From the NCBI RefSeq assembly GCF_012349115.1, contig NZ_PQIG01000046.1, forward strand, positions 93,496 to 157,495: DNA of 64,000 nucleotides. Reading direction: 5' to 3'. Under the pieces are notes generated by a model. That model searched no databases, was not told the origin of the DNA, and saw only the letters and a program-made list of their open reading frames with translations. The stretch is from Rhizobium ruizarguesonis (GTDB lineage Bacteria; Pseudomonadota; Alphaproteobacteria; Rhizobiales; Rhizobiaceae). The position numbers and the translations under genes were made by a program. Shown piece after piece: positions 26,128-34,341 of this stretch (the first letter of the stretch is position 1; each line of letters begins with the position of its first letter).

Positions 26128-26607
26128 GGCGTAGGTCCCCACCCCAAAATTAGGGTGCGCTAAGCTACCGCCCGTGGGTTGGTGCTGCAACGTGACCACC
26201 ATCATCATTTTGATGGAGGCGGCGAAGTCGCCGTGTCTGCTTGCGGCTCAAGTGGTCAGGCCCAACACACACACTCGATAAGATACGAGCAGTTGCATAC
26301 AGGAAATTTTAGGGGTCTGGAGAAAGACCAGCGAGAAGCTCTGCTTTCGTGGAACCTCCGTGGAGCTTCAATGTCTCCGGCGAGAATGTCGAACCGGATA
26401 TCATGGGACAACTGAAAACATTCAGATCAGAAAGTGGAGCGGTGGCGTAGAAGTGCTTCTGCCAACTCGCGCTTCCGCGCATCAAAGGCGTCCATTTTTG
26501 ACTTCACCGACGACAGGTCTATGGTTCAGCGATCAGGGCGAGCAACTTGTACTGATCGGCAATGAGGGGGTTGATGACTTCGTCCTTCGCGTCGGCCGCG
26601 TTCCAGC
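26128..26607. other. Intergenic stretch with coding debris
   Basis: 480 bp with no intact gene. On the minus strand, at about 26438-26515, a fragment reads SVKSKMDAFDARKRELAEAL before a stop. At about 26520-26600 another frame reads DAKDEVINPLIADQYKLLAL. Both look like leftovers of real genes. Confidence 0.35.
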
Positions 26608-26706
26608 TGCGAGAACTGCGCCAACCGGAAAGACGCCATGATCCAAGGCGATGCGAGCCTCGGCTAATGCGTGGTCCATCATGTGTACGTCATCGATCAA
26701 CGGCAT
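26608..26706 (-). pseudogene. Truncated nucleoside deaminase (CDA/TadA-like) start
   Basis: From ATG 26706 the frame reads MPLIDDVHMMDHALAEARIA and then LDHGVFPVGAVLA, the characteristic first helix and strand of cytidine/guanine/tRNA-adenosine deaminases. The zinc-binding HAE and PCxxC motifs that should follow are absent; the frame turns into unrelated Thr/Ser/Arg-rich sequence after 26608. It is a 33-residue relic, broken by deletion or frameshift. Confidence 0.5.
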
Positions 26707-27084
26707 GCTGGTTGGGTCCGAACCGACTCTTGGTTGCATTGAGAATAATCGATGCAGCGCTTTGGGGCGCGCGCCGAATTGCCGGGATAGTAATCGTTTG
26801 CTGCCATTCCACTTGGAAGCCCATCCAAACCTGCTGCCGGGTTGAAGGGCAATCATGGCATTGAGGTCGACTCTGTTCACGAGGTCGAAGCGTAATCGGC
26901 GGACTTCGACAGAACAACGGATCGTTTCATGTTCCATGCCACAACCAGACTTGCTCCCACCAACATCGCTGTGTTGAAAAAGGCGCTGCGGAGTGCGGGC
27001 AAAAAGGCGCCTCAGGTCTCGAACAGTTTAGCTTCCGACATGCCAATCAAACCGGTGCCAACAGCTGTACCTTGCTGGTCGCGC
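26707..27084. other. Intergenic stretch, nothing identified
   Basis: 378 bp between the deaminase relic and the SDR gene end. Frames on both strands are short and biased towards Arg/Ser. No hairpin or RNA gene is evident. Confidence 0.4.
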
Positions 27085-27915
27085 TCAGCCATCGACATCC
27101 GCGGCGATCGTCACCTCCTTGAAGGCGTCGAGAGTAGCCAGCCGCTCGACCAGCGCCTTGCGGATCGAGGCATAGCTGCCGGCGCCGAGCGCAAGTCGCT
27201 TCGGTGCCGCGTGTTGCTCGGCAGCCTCGATCATCGCCTGCGCCATCTTGACGGGGTCACCCTTGGCTTCGAACGTGCCGTCGGCGATGGCGCGGCGAAT
27301 TTCGCCGGCCGGCGTCGCGTCATAGGCTTCCATCGGCTGCGGCGCGACCAAGCCGCGCCCGAAATCGGTCCGCGCCGGACCTGGCTCGGCGATGATGAAG
27401 TCGATGCCGAAGGGGGCGACCTCCTGCGAAACGGCTTCGATGAAGCCTTCGATGCCCCATTTGGTCGCATGGTAGAGGCTGAAATTCGGATAGGCGATCT
27501 GCCCGCCTTCCGAAGACACCTGCAGGATGCGGCCGCCGCCCTGTGCGCGCATATGCGGCAGCGCTGCCCGGATCACCTGGATCGAGCCGATCAGATTGGT
27601 GTCGATCTGATGGCGGATCTGTTTGTCGCTGACCTCCTCCGCAGCACCGAACAGGCCGTAGCCGGCATTGCTGACGACGACGTCGATCCGGCCCACCGCT
27701 CCAAAAGCGGCGTCAACGACCGGGCGCACCGCCCCGTCATCGCTGACGTCAAGCGTCGCGATCCAGAGGTTCTCGCCGTAATGCGACTTCAGATCGTCGA
27801 GGGCTTCCGGCCTTCGCACCGTCGCCGCGACGCGATCGCCGCGCGCCAGCAGTTTTTTGGTCATGATGCGCCCGAAACCGGAGGAGGTGCCTGTTATCAT
27901 CCATGTCTTTGCCAT
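27085..27915 (-). CDS. SDR family NAD(P)-dependent oxidoreductase
   Basis: 276 aa classical short-chain dehydrogenase. The cofactor motif reads TGTSSGFG (residues 8-15); the structural NAG is in VSNAGYGLFG (about 84-93); catalytic Ser (QVSSEGG), Tyr and Lys (YHATKWG, about 155-161) are all present. This is the subfamily often annotated as 3-oxoacyl-ACP-reductase-like or 'SDR with LysR'. Start ATG 27915 (MAKTWMITG) has AAAGGTAAG before it. It is divergent from a LysR gene 109 bp away, the probable regulator. Confidence 0.92.
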   Translation of the reverse strand: MAKTWMITGTSSGFGRIMTKKLLARGDRVAATVRRPEALDDLKSHYGENLWIATLDVSDDGAVRPVVDAAFGAVGRIDVVVSNAGYGLFGAAEEVSDKQIRHQIDTNLIGSIQVIRAALPHMRAQGGGRILQVSSEGGQIAYPNFSLYHATKWGIEGFIEAVSQEVAPFGIDFIIAEPGPARTDFGRGLVAPQPMEAYDATPAGEIRRAIADGTFEAKGDPVKMAQAMIEAAEQHAAPKRLALGAGSYASIRKALVERLATLDAFKEVTIAADVDG

Positions 27916-28024
27916 TGTCTTACCTTTCATGCCGCCGGATTGCGGCTGCTCTTGAAGGTAAAGATAGATGAGCCTATTCCTGCTTCCATCCGTTGAATGT
28001 TGCATGAGTTGGTGAATTTTAGCC

Positions 28025-28930
28025 ATGAATTACAGGCCGACCCTTGCCGATCTGAGAGCCTTGTCTGCCATCGTCACCCATCGCAGCTTCCGCAAAGCCG
28101 CCGACGAGTTGGGTCTGTCACCTTCGACGCTCAGCCATCTGATGCGTTCGCTCGAAGCAAATATGGGCGTTCGGCTTCTCAACCGGACGACCCGCAGCGT
28201 CGCGGCGACGGAAGCCGGCGAGCGCCTCGTTGCCCGTCTGACACCACTGTTCAGGGATTTCGATCTGGCGCTCGAGGAGGTCAACGAATTCCGCGGCCAC
28301 CCCAGCGGGACGCTGAAGATCAATACCAGCGAGATCGCCGCGCGGGTGCTGCTCGATGCCGCAGTCCCGACCTTTCTCATCCGCTATCCCGACATGTCGC
28401 TCGATCTTGTCACCGACAATCGGCTCGTCGATGTCGTTGCCGACGGTTTCGATGCAGGCATAAGGCTTCGCGAGTCGGTGCCGCTCGACATGATCGCGGT
28501 GGAATTCGGCGGCGATACCCGCTTTGTTGCCGTCGCTTCGCCGGCCTATCTCGCAGCGCATCCGGCACCGCCGACACCGGACGCATTAAAGTCCCACGCC
28601 TGCATCCGCTTCCGGCTGCCAAGCGGCAAGCTCTTTCGCTGGGAGTTCGAAAAACACGGCCACGAGCTTGTCGTCGACGTTCCCGGCGTGCTGACACTCG
28701 ACCATGTCGAACTGATGGCGCAGGCCGCAACAAAGGGGCTCGGCATCGCCTATGTCTCGGATCGCACCGCCCGGCCTTTTCTCGAAAGCGGCGCGCTCGT
28801 CACCGTGCTTGACGACTGGTGTCCCGCCATTCCGGGCCTCTGTCTCTATTATCCCGGCCACCGTCACGTGCCGCAGGGTTTGCGAGCCTTCATCACGGTG
28901 CTGACCGAGGTCGAGCGTCACAGACAATAG
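28025..28930 (+). CDS. LysR family transcriptional regulator
   Basis: 301 aa. The N-terminal winged helix (residues about 5-65) reads ADLRALSAIVTHRSFRKAAD, then LGLSPSTLSHLMRSLE; a C-terminal periplasmic-binding-like effector domain covers about 90-300. It is the AaeR/DmlR-like subgroup, whose members commonly control the adjacent divergent SDR gene. The 109-bp intergenic space is the expected site of its binding. Confidence 0.92.
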   Translation: MNYRPTLADLRALSAIVTHRSFRKAADELGLSPSTLSHLMRSLEANMGVRLLNRTTRSVAATEAGERLVARLTPLFRDFDLALEEVNEFRGHPSGTLKINTSEIAARVLLDAAVPTFLIRYPDMSLDLVTDNRLVDVVADGFDAGIRLRESVPLDMIAVEFGGDTRFVAVASPAYLAAHPAPPTPDALKSHACIRFRLPSGKLFRWEFEKHGHELVVDVPGVLTLDHVELMAQAATKGLGIAYVSDRTARPFLESGALVTVLDDWCPAIPGLCLYYPGHRHVPQGLRAFITVLTEVERHRQ

Positions 28931-28950
28931 ATCGCCCTCGCCCACCCCCT

Positions 28951-29841
28951 TCAGAATCCCCCGATCCGGGACCCGATCCAGTGGACGAAGAGCGAGGCAG
29001 ACGGGCTGAGCCGTTCGAAACTGCGCGCAACGAGCCAGTAGGCGCCGTGAGGAATGGCAAGATCGAAGAGGCGAAGCAGCCGGCCTGCCTTGATCTCTTC
29101 CTCGGCGAAGATCTCGTCCATCAGCGCTACGCCCTGCCCGCGCAGGACCGCCTGCATCACCAGGCCGCCATCGGCATAGATCGGTCCCCGCGCCGTCTGC
29201 GGCATGGCGACATCAGCCGTCTCGAACCATCTCGACCACACATCCCGGTTTTCCTCATGCAGCAGCGTATGGCGCAGAATGTCCTCCGGCCGCTTAATCG
29301 CCGGCCCCATCTTGAGCAAGGCAGGCGCTGCGACCGCTATCATCCTGACATCGGCGAGATTCTCGCTCTCGGTCCTCGGCCAGGCGGTGGCGACCGCGCC
29401 GTGGCGGATGGCGATTTCGGCCTGACCACTGCGGAACTCGGCGAGGCGTGGATCGGAGTCGATCGTCACCTCGATCTCGGGATGCCGCTCGCGAAACTCC
29501 GGCAGGCGGGGAACGAGCCAGCATGCCGCGAAGGAAGGTTCCGCGCTGATCGTGACCGCGGCATCCGTCGACCGGCCGCGGATCTCCTCCAGGCATTCAT
29601 CGATCCGGTCGAAGGATAACGTCAGGATCGCCAGCAGCTTGTTGCCCGAGGCGGTCAGGTGGACGCCGCGATGGCGGCGCTCGAAGAGCGCTTCGCCCAG
29701 CGACGTCTCCAGCTCGCGGATCTGCCGGCTGACCGCTGCCTGCGAGATGAACAGCTCCTGCGCCGCCAGCGTGAAGCTTTCGAGGCGGCCGGCAACCTCG
29801 AAACTCCGCAAAGCCGTCAGTGGCAGGCGCCCGCGTTTCAT
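28951..29841 (-). CDS. LysR family transcriptional regulator, GcvA-like
   Basis: 296 aa from ATG 29841 (MKRGRLPLTALRSFEVAGRL). The open frame continues to 29907, but the GcvA group starts here. HTH: FTLAAQELFISQAAVSRQIR. The effector domain shows the GcvA-subgroup pattern ISAEPSFAACWLVPRLPEFR and DGGLVMQAVLRGQGVALMDE. It converges on the preceding LysR gene with 20 bp between stops. The target is unknown; no divergent partner gene is adjacent. Confidence 0.9.
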   Translation of the reverse strand: MKRGRLPLTALRSFEVAGRLESFTLAAQELFISQAAVSRQIRELETSLGEALFERRHRGVHLTASGNKLLAILTLSFDRIDECLEEIRGRSTDAAVTISAEPSFAACWLVPRLPEFRERHPEIEVTIDSDPRLAEFRSGQAEIAIRHGAVATAWPRTESENLADVRMIAVAAPALLKMGPAIKRPEDILRHTLLHEENRDVWSRWFETADVAMPQTARGPIYADGGLVMQAVLRGQGVALMDEIFAEEEIKAGRLLRLFDLAIPHGAYWLVARSFERLSPSASLFVHWIGSRIGGF

Positions 29842-30051
29842 CCATAACCTCAAGTCATTCGAGGCCGACGATAAACTCGTTTGAAGGCGCCAGGCAAGAG
29901 GCGGCATATGATCGCGAAGGAGAGATATCGATGCGCAAGCGGATATTCGAGATCATATTGAACGTCATCCGGCTGGTGACGTTTCAGCCATGCTTGAGTG
30001 AAAGCGCCGGGCGAAGTGACAAAGGCGACGGCACCCGCTGTCGCCATGACA

Positions 30052-30867
30052 TCAGCCAGGCACCGGTTCCAGATCGACAAGCGCCTTGATCGGCAGGTGG
30101 TCGGAGGCGATGCGCGCCAGTGGCGTGTCATGCGCTTCCACCTCCGAAATGATCCCCTTGCGGTTGGCGATGATCCGGTCGAGGGCCAGAAGCGGCAGGC
30201 CGGCGGGGAAACTCGGGACAGCGGGCGGCAGCGGTCCGAAGGCGGATTGGAACGTGTTGAGCGAAGACCGGTCGCCGAGCCGCCATTCGTTGAGGTCGCC
30301 AAGCAGGATGGTCGGCATCTCGTGCCTGTCGTTGATCAGTTCGACGAGCGTGCGCGCCTGCTGGGCTCTGCTATGCCGCAGCAATCCGAAATGCGCGGCG
30401 ATGATGCGCAGCACCCCGCCCTGCTCGAGCTCGATTTCGGCAACCAGCGCCCCGCGCGGCTCCAGCCCCGGCAGCTTGACCTGATGCACGTCATGCACCA
30501 GCCCCTTCTTGAAGAGCACGACATTGCCGTGCCAGCCATGCGCCTTCGCCATGCCGGCAATCGGCACCGGGATCAGTCCCGTCTCCCGCTCCAGCCGGCC
30601 GAGATCGAGAATGCCGGTGCGTTCGCCGAAGCGGGTGTCGGCCTCCTGCAGCGCGATCACGTCGGCGCCGATTTCATGGATCACCCGGCTGGTGCGCTCC
30701 GGATCGAAGCGGCGGTCGGTGCCGATGCACTTGTGCACGTTGTAGGAGGCGATCAGCGTTCCCGCACTGCGCGGCCTTGCCTCCGTATAGGCTGCATCGA
30801 GCCGTTTTTTCCTGCTCCGGATCGAGGCAAGAATGCTGGCGGGAAGGCTGTCTTTTCTGGCGTGCAT
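30052..30867 (-). CDS. Endonuclease/exonuclease/phosphatase (EEP) family protein
   Basis: 271 aa. EEP landmarks: SYNVHKCIGTD (metal Asn), the catalytic Glu in ALQEADTRFG, GDLNEW (Asp/Asn pair) and the terminal SDHLPI. The fold covers sphingomyelinases, phosphatases and nucleases, so the substrate is open. It lies 93 bp downstream of a PLD/cardiolipin-synthase-like gene on the same strand, a pairing that suggests a membrane-lipid role. ATG 30867 (MHARKDSL) or ATG 30879 could be the start. Confidence 0.88.
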   Translation of the reverse strand: MHARKDSLPASILASIRSRKKRLDAAYTEARPRSAGTLIASYNVHKCIGTDRRFDPERTSRVIHEIGADVIALQEADTRFGERTGILDLGRLERETGLIPVPIAGMAKAHGWHGNVVLFKKGLVHDVHQVKLPGLEPRGALVAEIELEQGGVLRIIAAHFGLLRHSRAQQARTLVELINDRHEMPTILLGDLNEWRLGDRSSLNTFQSAFGPLPPAVPSFPAGLPLLALDRIIANRKGIISEVEAHDTPLARIASDHLPIKALVDLEPVPG

Positions 30868-30960
30868 CGGCAGGCGCACTTGTTCCGTTGATCGAAGAGG
30901 CTTGTCTCAGCAGTATAGGCAGGCAAGCCGGACTTGCCACGTCCGATCACAAAAAATCCT

Positions 30961-32424
30961 TCAGAGATAAGGCGACCCCAGCCATAGTACCTTTTCGATC
31001 AACCGCACTGCGAAGGGTCGCGCCTGCAGCCCCTCAAGCGTCACCGGCACTGCCGTTTTCAGGCTTTCCTCGATATGCTCGTCGATCTCGGCGGCAAAGC
31101 CCTCGTTCAGCACTTCGAGATCAACCTCGAAATTCAGCCGCAGCGAACGCGGGTCGAGATTGGAAGAGCCGACATAGGCCCAGGTGCCGTCGATCGTCAG
31201 CAGCTTCGAATGGCTGAAACTGCCGGTGGAGCGCCAGATGCGGCAGTAATTCTTGAGGATCTGATCGAATTGCGCCGTCATCGCCCGGTCGACCAACACG
31301 AGGTTGTTGACCGCAGGCACGACGATATCGACTTCGACGCCGCGCCGCGCTGCCGTCACCAGGGCGCTGATGAGTTCGCGGTCCGGCAGGAAATAGGGCG
31401 ACATGATGCGGATCGATTGGCGCGCTACGGAAAAGGCGCCCATCAGCATCTTATGGTTGGTCTCGACGCTGCGGTCCGGGCCGGAGGCGACAACACGCAT
31501 CAGGATGGGATCACCGGGGCTGCGCTCTGGCGGTTCGATGCGCCAGGGCTCGTCGTTCAACAACTCCTGCGTCGAGAAGCGCCAGTCTTCGGCGGCGAGG
31601 TCGAAGAGGTCGGCAACGACAGGGCCGGTGACGCTGAAATGCGTGTCGTGGGCAAAGCTCTCGCCTGTCGCCTCCTCGCTGAAGCCCGCCCTGATGTTCA
31701 TCCCGCCGGTCAGCGCAATTTTCCCGTCGACAATCAGGATCTTGCGGTGGGTGCGCAGATTGGCATAGGGCAGCCGCAAGCCCATGATGACATTGCCGTT
31801 GAAGACGGCGACCGTGACGCCGTTCTCCCTGAAATGGCCGAGAATGCTCGGCACCGAATAACGTGCCCCGACCGCGTCGATCAGCACCCGGACCTCCACA
31901 CCACGCCTGACCGCCGCAATCAGCGCATCGGCAATGCGAAGGCCAACCGCATCGCGGTCGAAAATATAGGTTTCAAGCAGGATGCTGCGCGTCGCCGCGT
32001 CGATGATTGATTTCATCGCCGCATAGGCATCGTCGCCGGTCTCCAGCATGTCGATCGTATTGCCTGTCGTCAGCGGATTGCGCGTCACCCGGTCGCCCAG
32101 CGTCTGCAGCGCCGCAAAGCGGCGGCCGAACTGGCTGATCACCGTCTCGGCCTCGGCATCGAATGTCTCCAGTTCGTCGAATTCGGCCGCCAGCAGCAGC
32201 GCGTCGCGGCGGACACTCAACGATTTGCGGCGGATGCGGTTGATGCCGGCAATCGCATAGAGCAGCGCACCAATGATCGGAGAGAGCATGATGACGCCGA
32301 CCCAGCCGGTCGCGGCACGCACCTCTTCCTTGGTCATGGCGGCATGGATCGCCGCCGCGGCCCCCATGGCGATCGAAACGACAAAGAGGATATGCGGCCA
32401 GTAGGTCGACAGGAGATAGAACAT
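30961..32424 (-). CDS. Phospholipase D / cardiolipin synthase-like protein
   Basis: 487 aa. Two N-terminal membrane segments (ILFVVSIAMGAAAAIHAAM and WVGVIMLSPIIGALLYAIA) are followed by two PLD domains with HKD motifs HRKILIVDGKIALTGGMN and HSKLLTIDGTWAYVGSSN. This is the architecture of bacterial cardiolipin synthases (Cls), which condense two phosphatidylglycerol molecules. Start ATG 32424 (MFYLLSTYWP) fits the membrane anchor; the frame is open to 32460. Gene order Cls-like then EEP suggests an operon. Confidence 0.9.
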   Translation of the reverse strand: MFYLLSTYWPHILFVVSIAMGAAAAIHAAMTKEEVRAATGWVGVIMLSPIIGALLYAIAGINRIRRKSLSVRRDALLLAAEFDELETFDAEAETVISQFGRRFAALQTLGDRVTRNPLTTGNTIDMLETGDDAYAAMKSIIDAATRSILLETYIFDRDAVGLRIADALIAAVRRGVEVRVLIDAVGARYSVPSILGHFRENGVTVAVFNGNVIMGLRLPYANLRTHRKILIVDGKIALTGGMNIRAGFSEEATGESFAHDTHFSVTGPVVADLFDLAAEDWRFSTQELLNDEPWRIEPPERSPGDPILMRVVASGPDRSVETNHKMLMGAFSVARQSIRIMSPYFLPDRELISALVTAARRGVEVDIVVPAVNNLVLVDRAMTAQFDQILKNYCRIWRSTGSFSHSKLLTIDGTWAYVGSSNLDPRSLRLNFEVDLEVLNEGFAAEIDEHIEESLKTAVPVTLEGLQARPFAVRLIEKVLWLGSPYL

Positions 32425-32638
32425 CGCTGGCGAATATAGCCCCGAAACGGCGGCGTTCAATCGCGCCGCCGCTCTCCCATGACGCGAAATTTTTCACCGT
32501 GACCATTTTGCCGGCCCGGGGACCGATCGCGAAAGGTTCCGGAATGGGCCCGCAGATTTCAAAAGCGCGCTGCCCATTCCCGACGGGAACAATGCCGGCA
32601 CAGATCGATTGACCCCAAGAAGACTGAGGATCACCATC

Positions 32639-33280
32639 ATGAACATAGCTGCAAATGTCGGCCCTGCCTTGGCGCTCGAAGTCGCCGATGCCGACAGCAT
32701 TGCCGAACTCCGGCATCAGGCCGAAGGCTGTACCCGTTGTGACCTCTACAGGAATGCCACGCAAATCGTCTTCGGCGAAGGTTCTGTCAAAGCCGAGATC
32801 GTGCTTATCGGCGAGCAGCCGGGCGACCAGGAGGATCTGACCGGCAGGCCCTTTGTCGGCCCCGCCGGCCGGCTGCTCGATCACTGCCTCGATGAGGCCG
32901 GCCTCGACCGTCAGCGCTGCTATGTCACCAATGCCGTCAAGCACTTCAAGTTCACGCCGCGCGGCAAACGGCGGCTGCATTCAAAACCGAATGCCGGCGA
33001 GATCAGGCGTTGCGCCTGGTGGCTCGGCGCAGAGCTCAACATCCTGCAGCCGAAACTCGTCGTGACGCTCGGCGCAAGCGCGCTTTATGCGTTGCTCGGG
33101 CCGAAGGCGAAGCTGACGCCAGAGCGCGGCCATATTCTGTATCCGGCAAACCGTCCGCCCGTTCTGGTCACCATCCACCCCTCCTATCTCTTGCGCATCC
33201 GAGACAAAGAAGAGCAGCAACGGCAGCGCCGGGAGTTCGTATCAGATCTGCACAAGGCGGCGGCATTTCGGCCTTCATGA
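32639..33280 (+). CDS. udgX: UdgX-type uracil-DNA glycosylase
   Basis: 213 aa, UDG superfamily, UdgX group. Signatures: an N-terminal CTRC pair (iron-sulfur ligands), motif GEQPGDQED at residues 58-66, the UdgX-specific loop RGKRRLHSKP with the crosslinking-type His at about 114, and HPSYLLR near 182. In the mycobacterial prototype this loop His captures the uracil-excision intermediate covalently, leaving the protein bound to the abasic site. ATG 32639 has GAGGA upstream. The gene stands alone: divergent from the Cls-like gene and followed by a DUF2934 gene. Confidence 0.9.
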   Translation: MNIAANVGPALALEVADADSIAELRHQAEGCTRCDLYRNATQIVFGEGSVKAEIVLIGEQPGDQEDLTGRPFVGPAGRLLDHCLDEAGLDRQRCYVTNAVKHFKFTPRGKRRLHSKPNAGEIRRCAWWLGAELNILQPKLVVTLGASALYALLGPKAKLTPERGHILYPANRPPVLVTIHPSYLLRIRDKEEQQRQRREFVSDLHKAAAFRPS

Positions 33281-33422
33281 GTGCCGATTCTCAACCCTAA
33301 TATGCTGCGATGCGAAATATTTCCGGTTGCGGCGCGATTTCGCTTGAAAGAGCCCCACTCCTCTGGAACCATCAAAGCAGTATCGCGTTCGAACGACGGC
33401 ATCATGTGACTGGAGATCAGCG

Positions 33423-33677
33423 ATGGCAGAAACCCGGGAAGAGTGGATCAAAAAACGTGCATACGCCCTCTGGGAAGAAGAGGGTTATCCGACGGGGCGA
33501 GATTCCATCCATTGGGAACAGGCACGGCACGAGCGCGAAACGCTCGAGGGCTCTGCTGCGTCTTCCGACGGCAAGGAAGTCAAGCCCAAGGCGAAACGCA
33601 GCGTCACGGGCAGCAAGACGAACGGCGTCGTGACACCGGCACCGAAGCGCACCGCGAGCCGTAAGACGGCGTCCTGA
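33423..33677 (+). CDS. DUF2934 domain-containing protein
   Basis: 84 aa. The N-terminal DUF2934 motif is complete: EEWIKKRAYALWEEEGYPTG, then HWEQARHE. It is followed by a basic Lys/Thr/Ser-rich tail. The family is small, abundant in rhizobia and of unknown function. GGAG lies 11 bp before the ATG. A hairpin terminator follows 30 bp downstream. Confidence 0.85.
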   Translation: MAETREEWIKKRAYALWEEEGYPTGRDSIHWEQARHERETLEGSAASSDGKEVKPKAKRSVTGSKTNGVVTPAPKRTASRKTAS

Positions 33678-33706
33678 ATACCGGAATACCGAGCACGTCG
33701 ATTAAA

Positions 33707-33729
33707 AAGGGCGTCGTCGCGACGCCCTT
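33707..33729 (+). terminator. Hairpin terminator after the DUF2934 gene
   Basis: Perfect 10-bp arms AAGGGCGTCG (33707-33716) and CGACGCCCTT (33720-33729) with a 3-nt loop. It is preceded by an A run and followed by a moderately T-rich stretch (CGCTCCTTCTTT), as expected for a rho-independent terminator on the + strand. Confidence 0.7.
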
Positions 33730-33990
33730 CGCTCCTTCTTTGTCATATCTCTGAATTAGTTATGCTTTATGGAATTTCAGAGGTGGGGCTTCCATGCGGG
33801 GGTGAACAGAGGCCGGATGACGCTGCAAGCTTTGAGGCTTCCAAAAAAAATCGTACCTTCGCCCGATAACCGGGAACAAGAAGATACGATGACGGTTTAT
33901 GGCGGAACAGGGGAAGTTGCCATGAACGCCGGTCATACCGAAATCCTCTTTTTAGCCAGCAACCGCGCTTCGATCGCGATCGTGTGAGGG

Positions 33991-34170
33991 ATGGAGATGT
34001 CGCTCCTCATCATCGCCGCGCTGCTTTACCTCGGTCTCGCGCTCGGGTTCATCCTTGTCGTCGATAACCTCGTCGGACTGGTTTTTCGCGATCCGCGCGC
34101 GCCGGTGCAGTTGGTCTCCGTCTACATCGGCCGCGCCTTCGCCGCATCGCAAAAACTCTATCGAAAATAA
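33991..34170 (+). CDS. Small single-pass membrane protein
   Basis: 59 aa: MEMSLLIIAALLYLGLALGF continues hydrophobic to about residue 30, then a short loop (RDPRAPVQLVSVYIGRAF) and a basic C-terminus ending YRK. GAGGG directly precedes ATG 33991; ATG 33997, two codons on, would have better spacing. The minus-strand frame over the same bases is a shadow rich in acidic residues. The family is not recognised. It precedes the hybrid kinase by 171 bp. Confidence 0.6.
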   Translation: MEMSLLIIAALLYLGLALGFILVVDNLVGLVFRDPRAPVQLVSVYIGRAFAASQKLYRK

Positions 34171-34341
34171 CCTCCTGGTGATCCTGGCAAACTGTTAAAA
34201 GTGTTCAACACCCGGCAGTTAAGGATATTTCGACCACGCCCTTTCCCTCCCATCGGAAGCCTCTATGTTGAGGTTTGGAAGGTTCGAACCCCGAGGCGAC
34301 CAATGACACTGGTGCGGCGGACGACTAGGAAGCGATTTTGA

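Noticed and set aside
29932..30089. 52-codon + strand ORF (MRKRIFEIILNVIRLV) with good ribosome site
   Set aside because: Only the first 25 residues look protein-like; the rest runs into the end of the EEP gene on the other strand.
33769..33987. 72-codon + strand ORF before the small membrane protein
   Set aside because: No ribosome site at the first start and low-information sequence.
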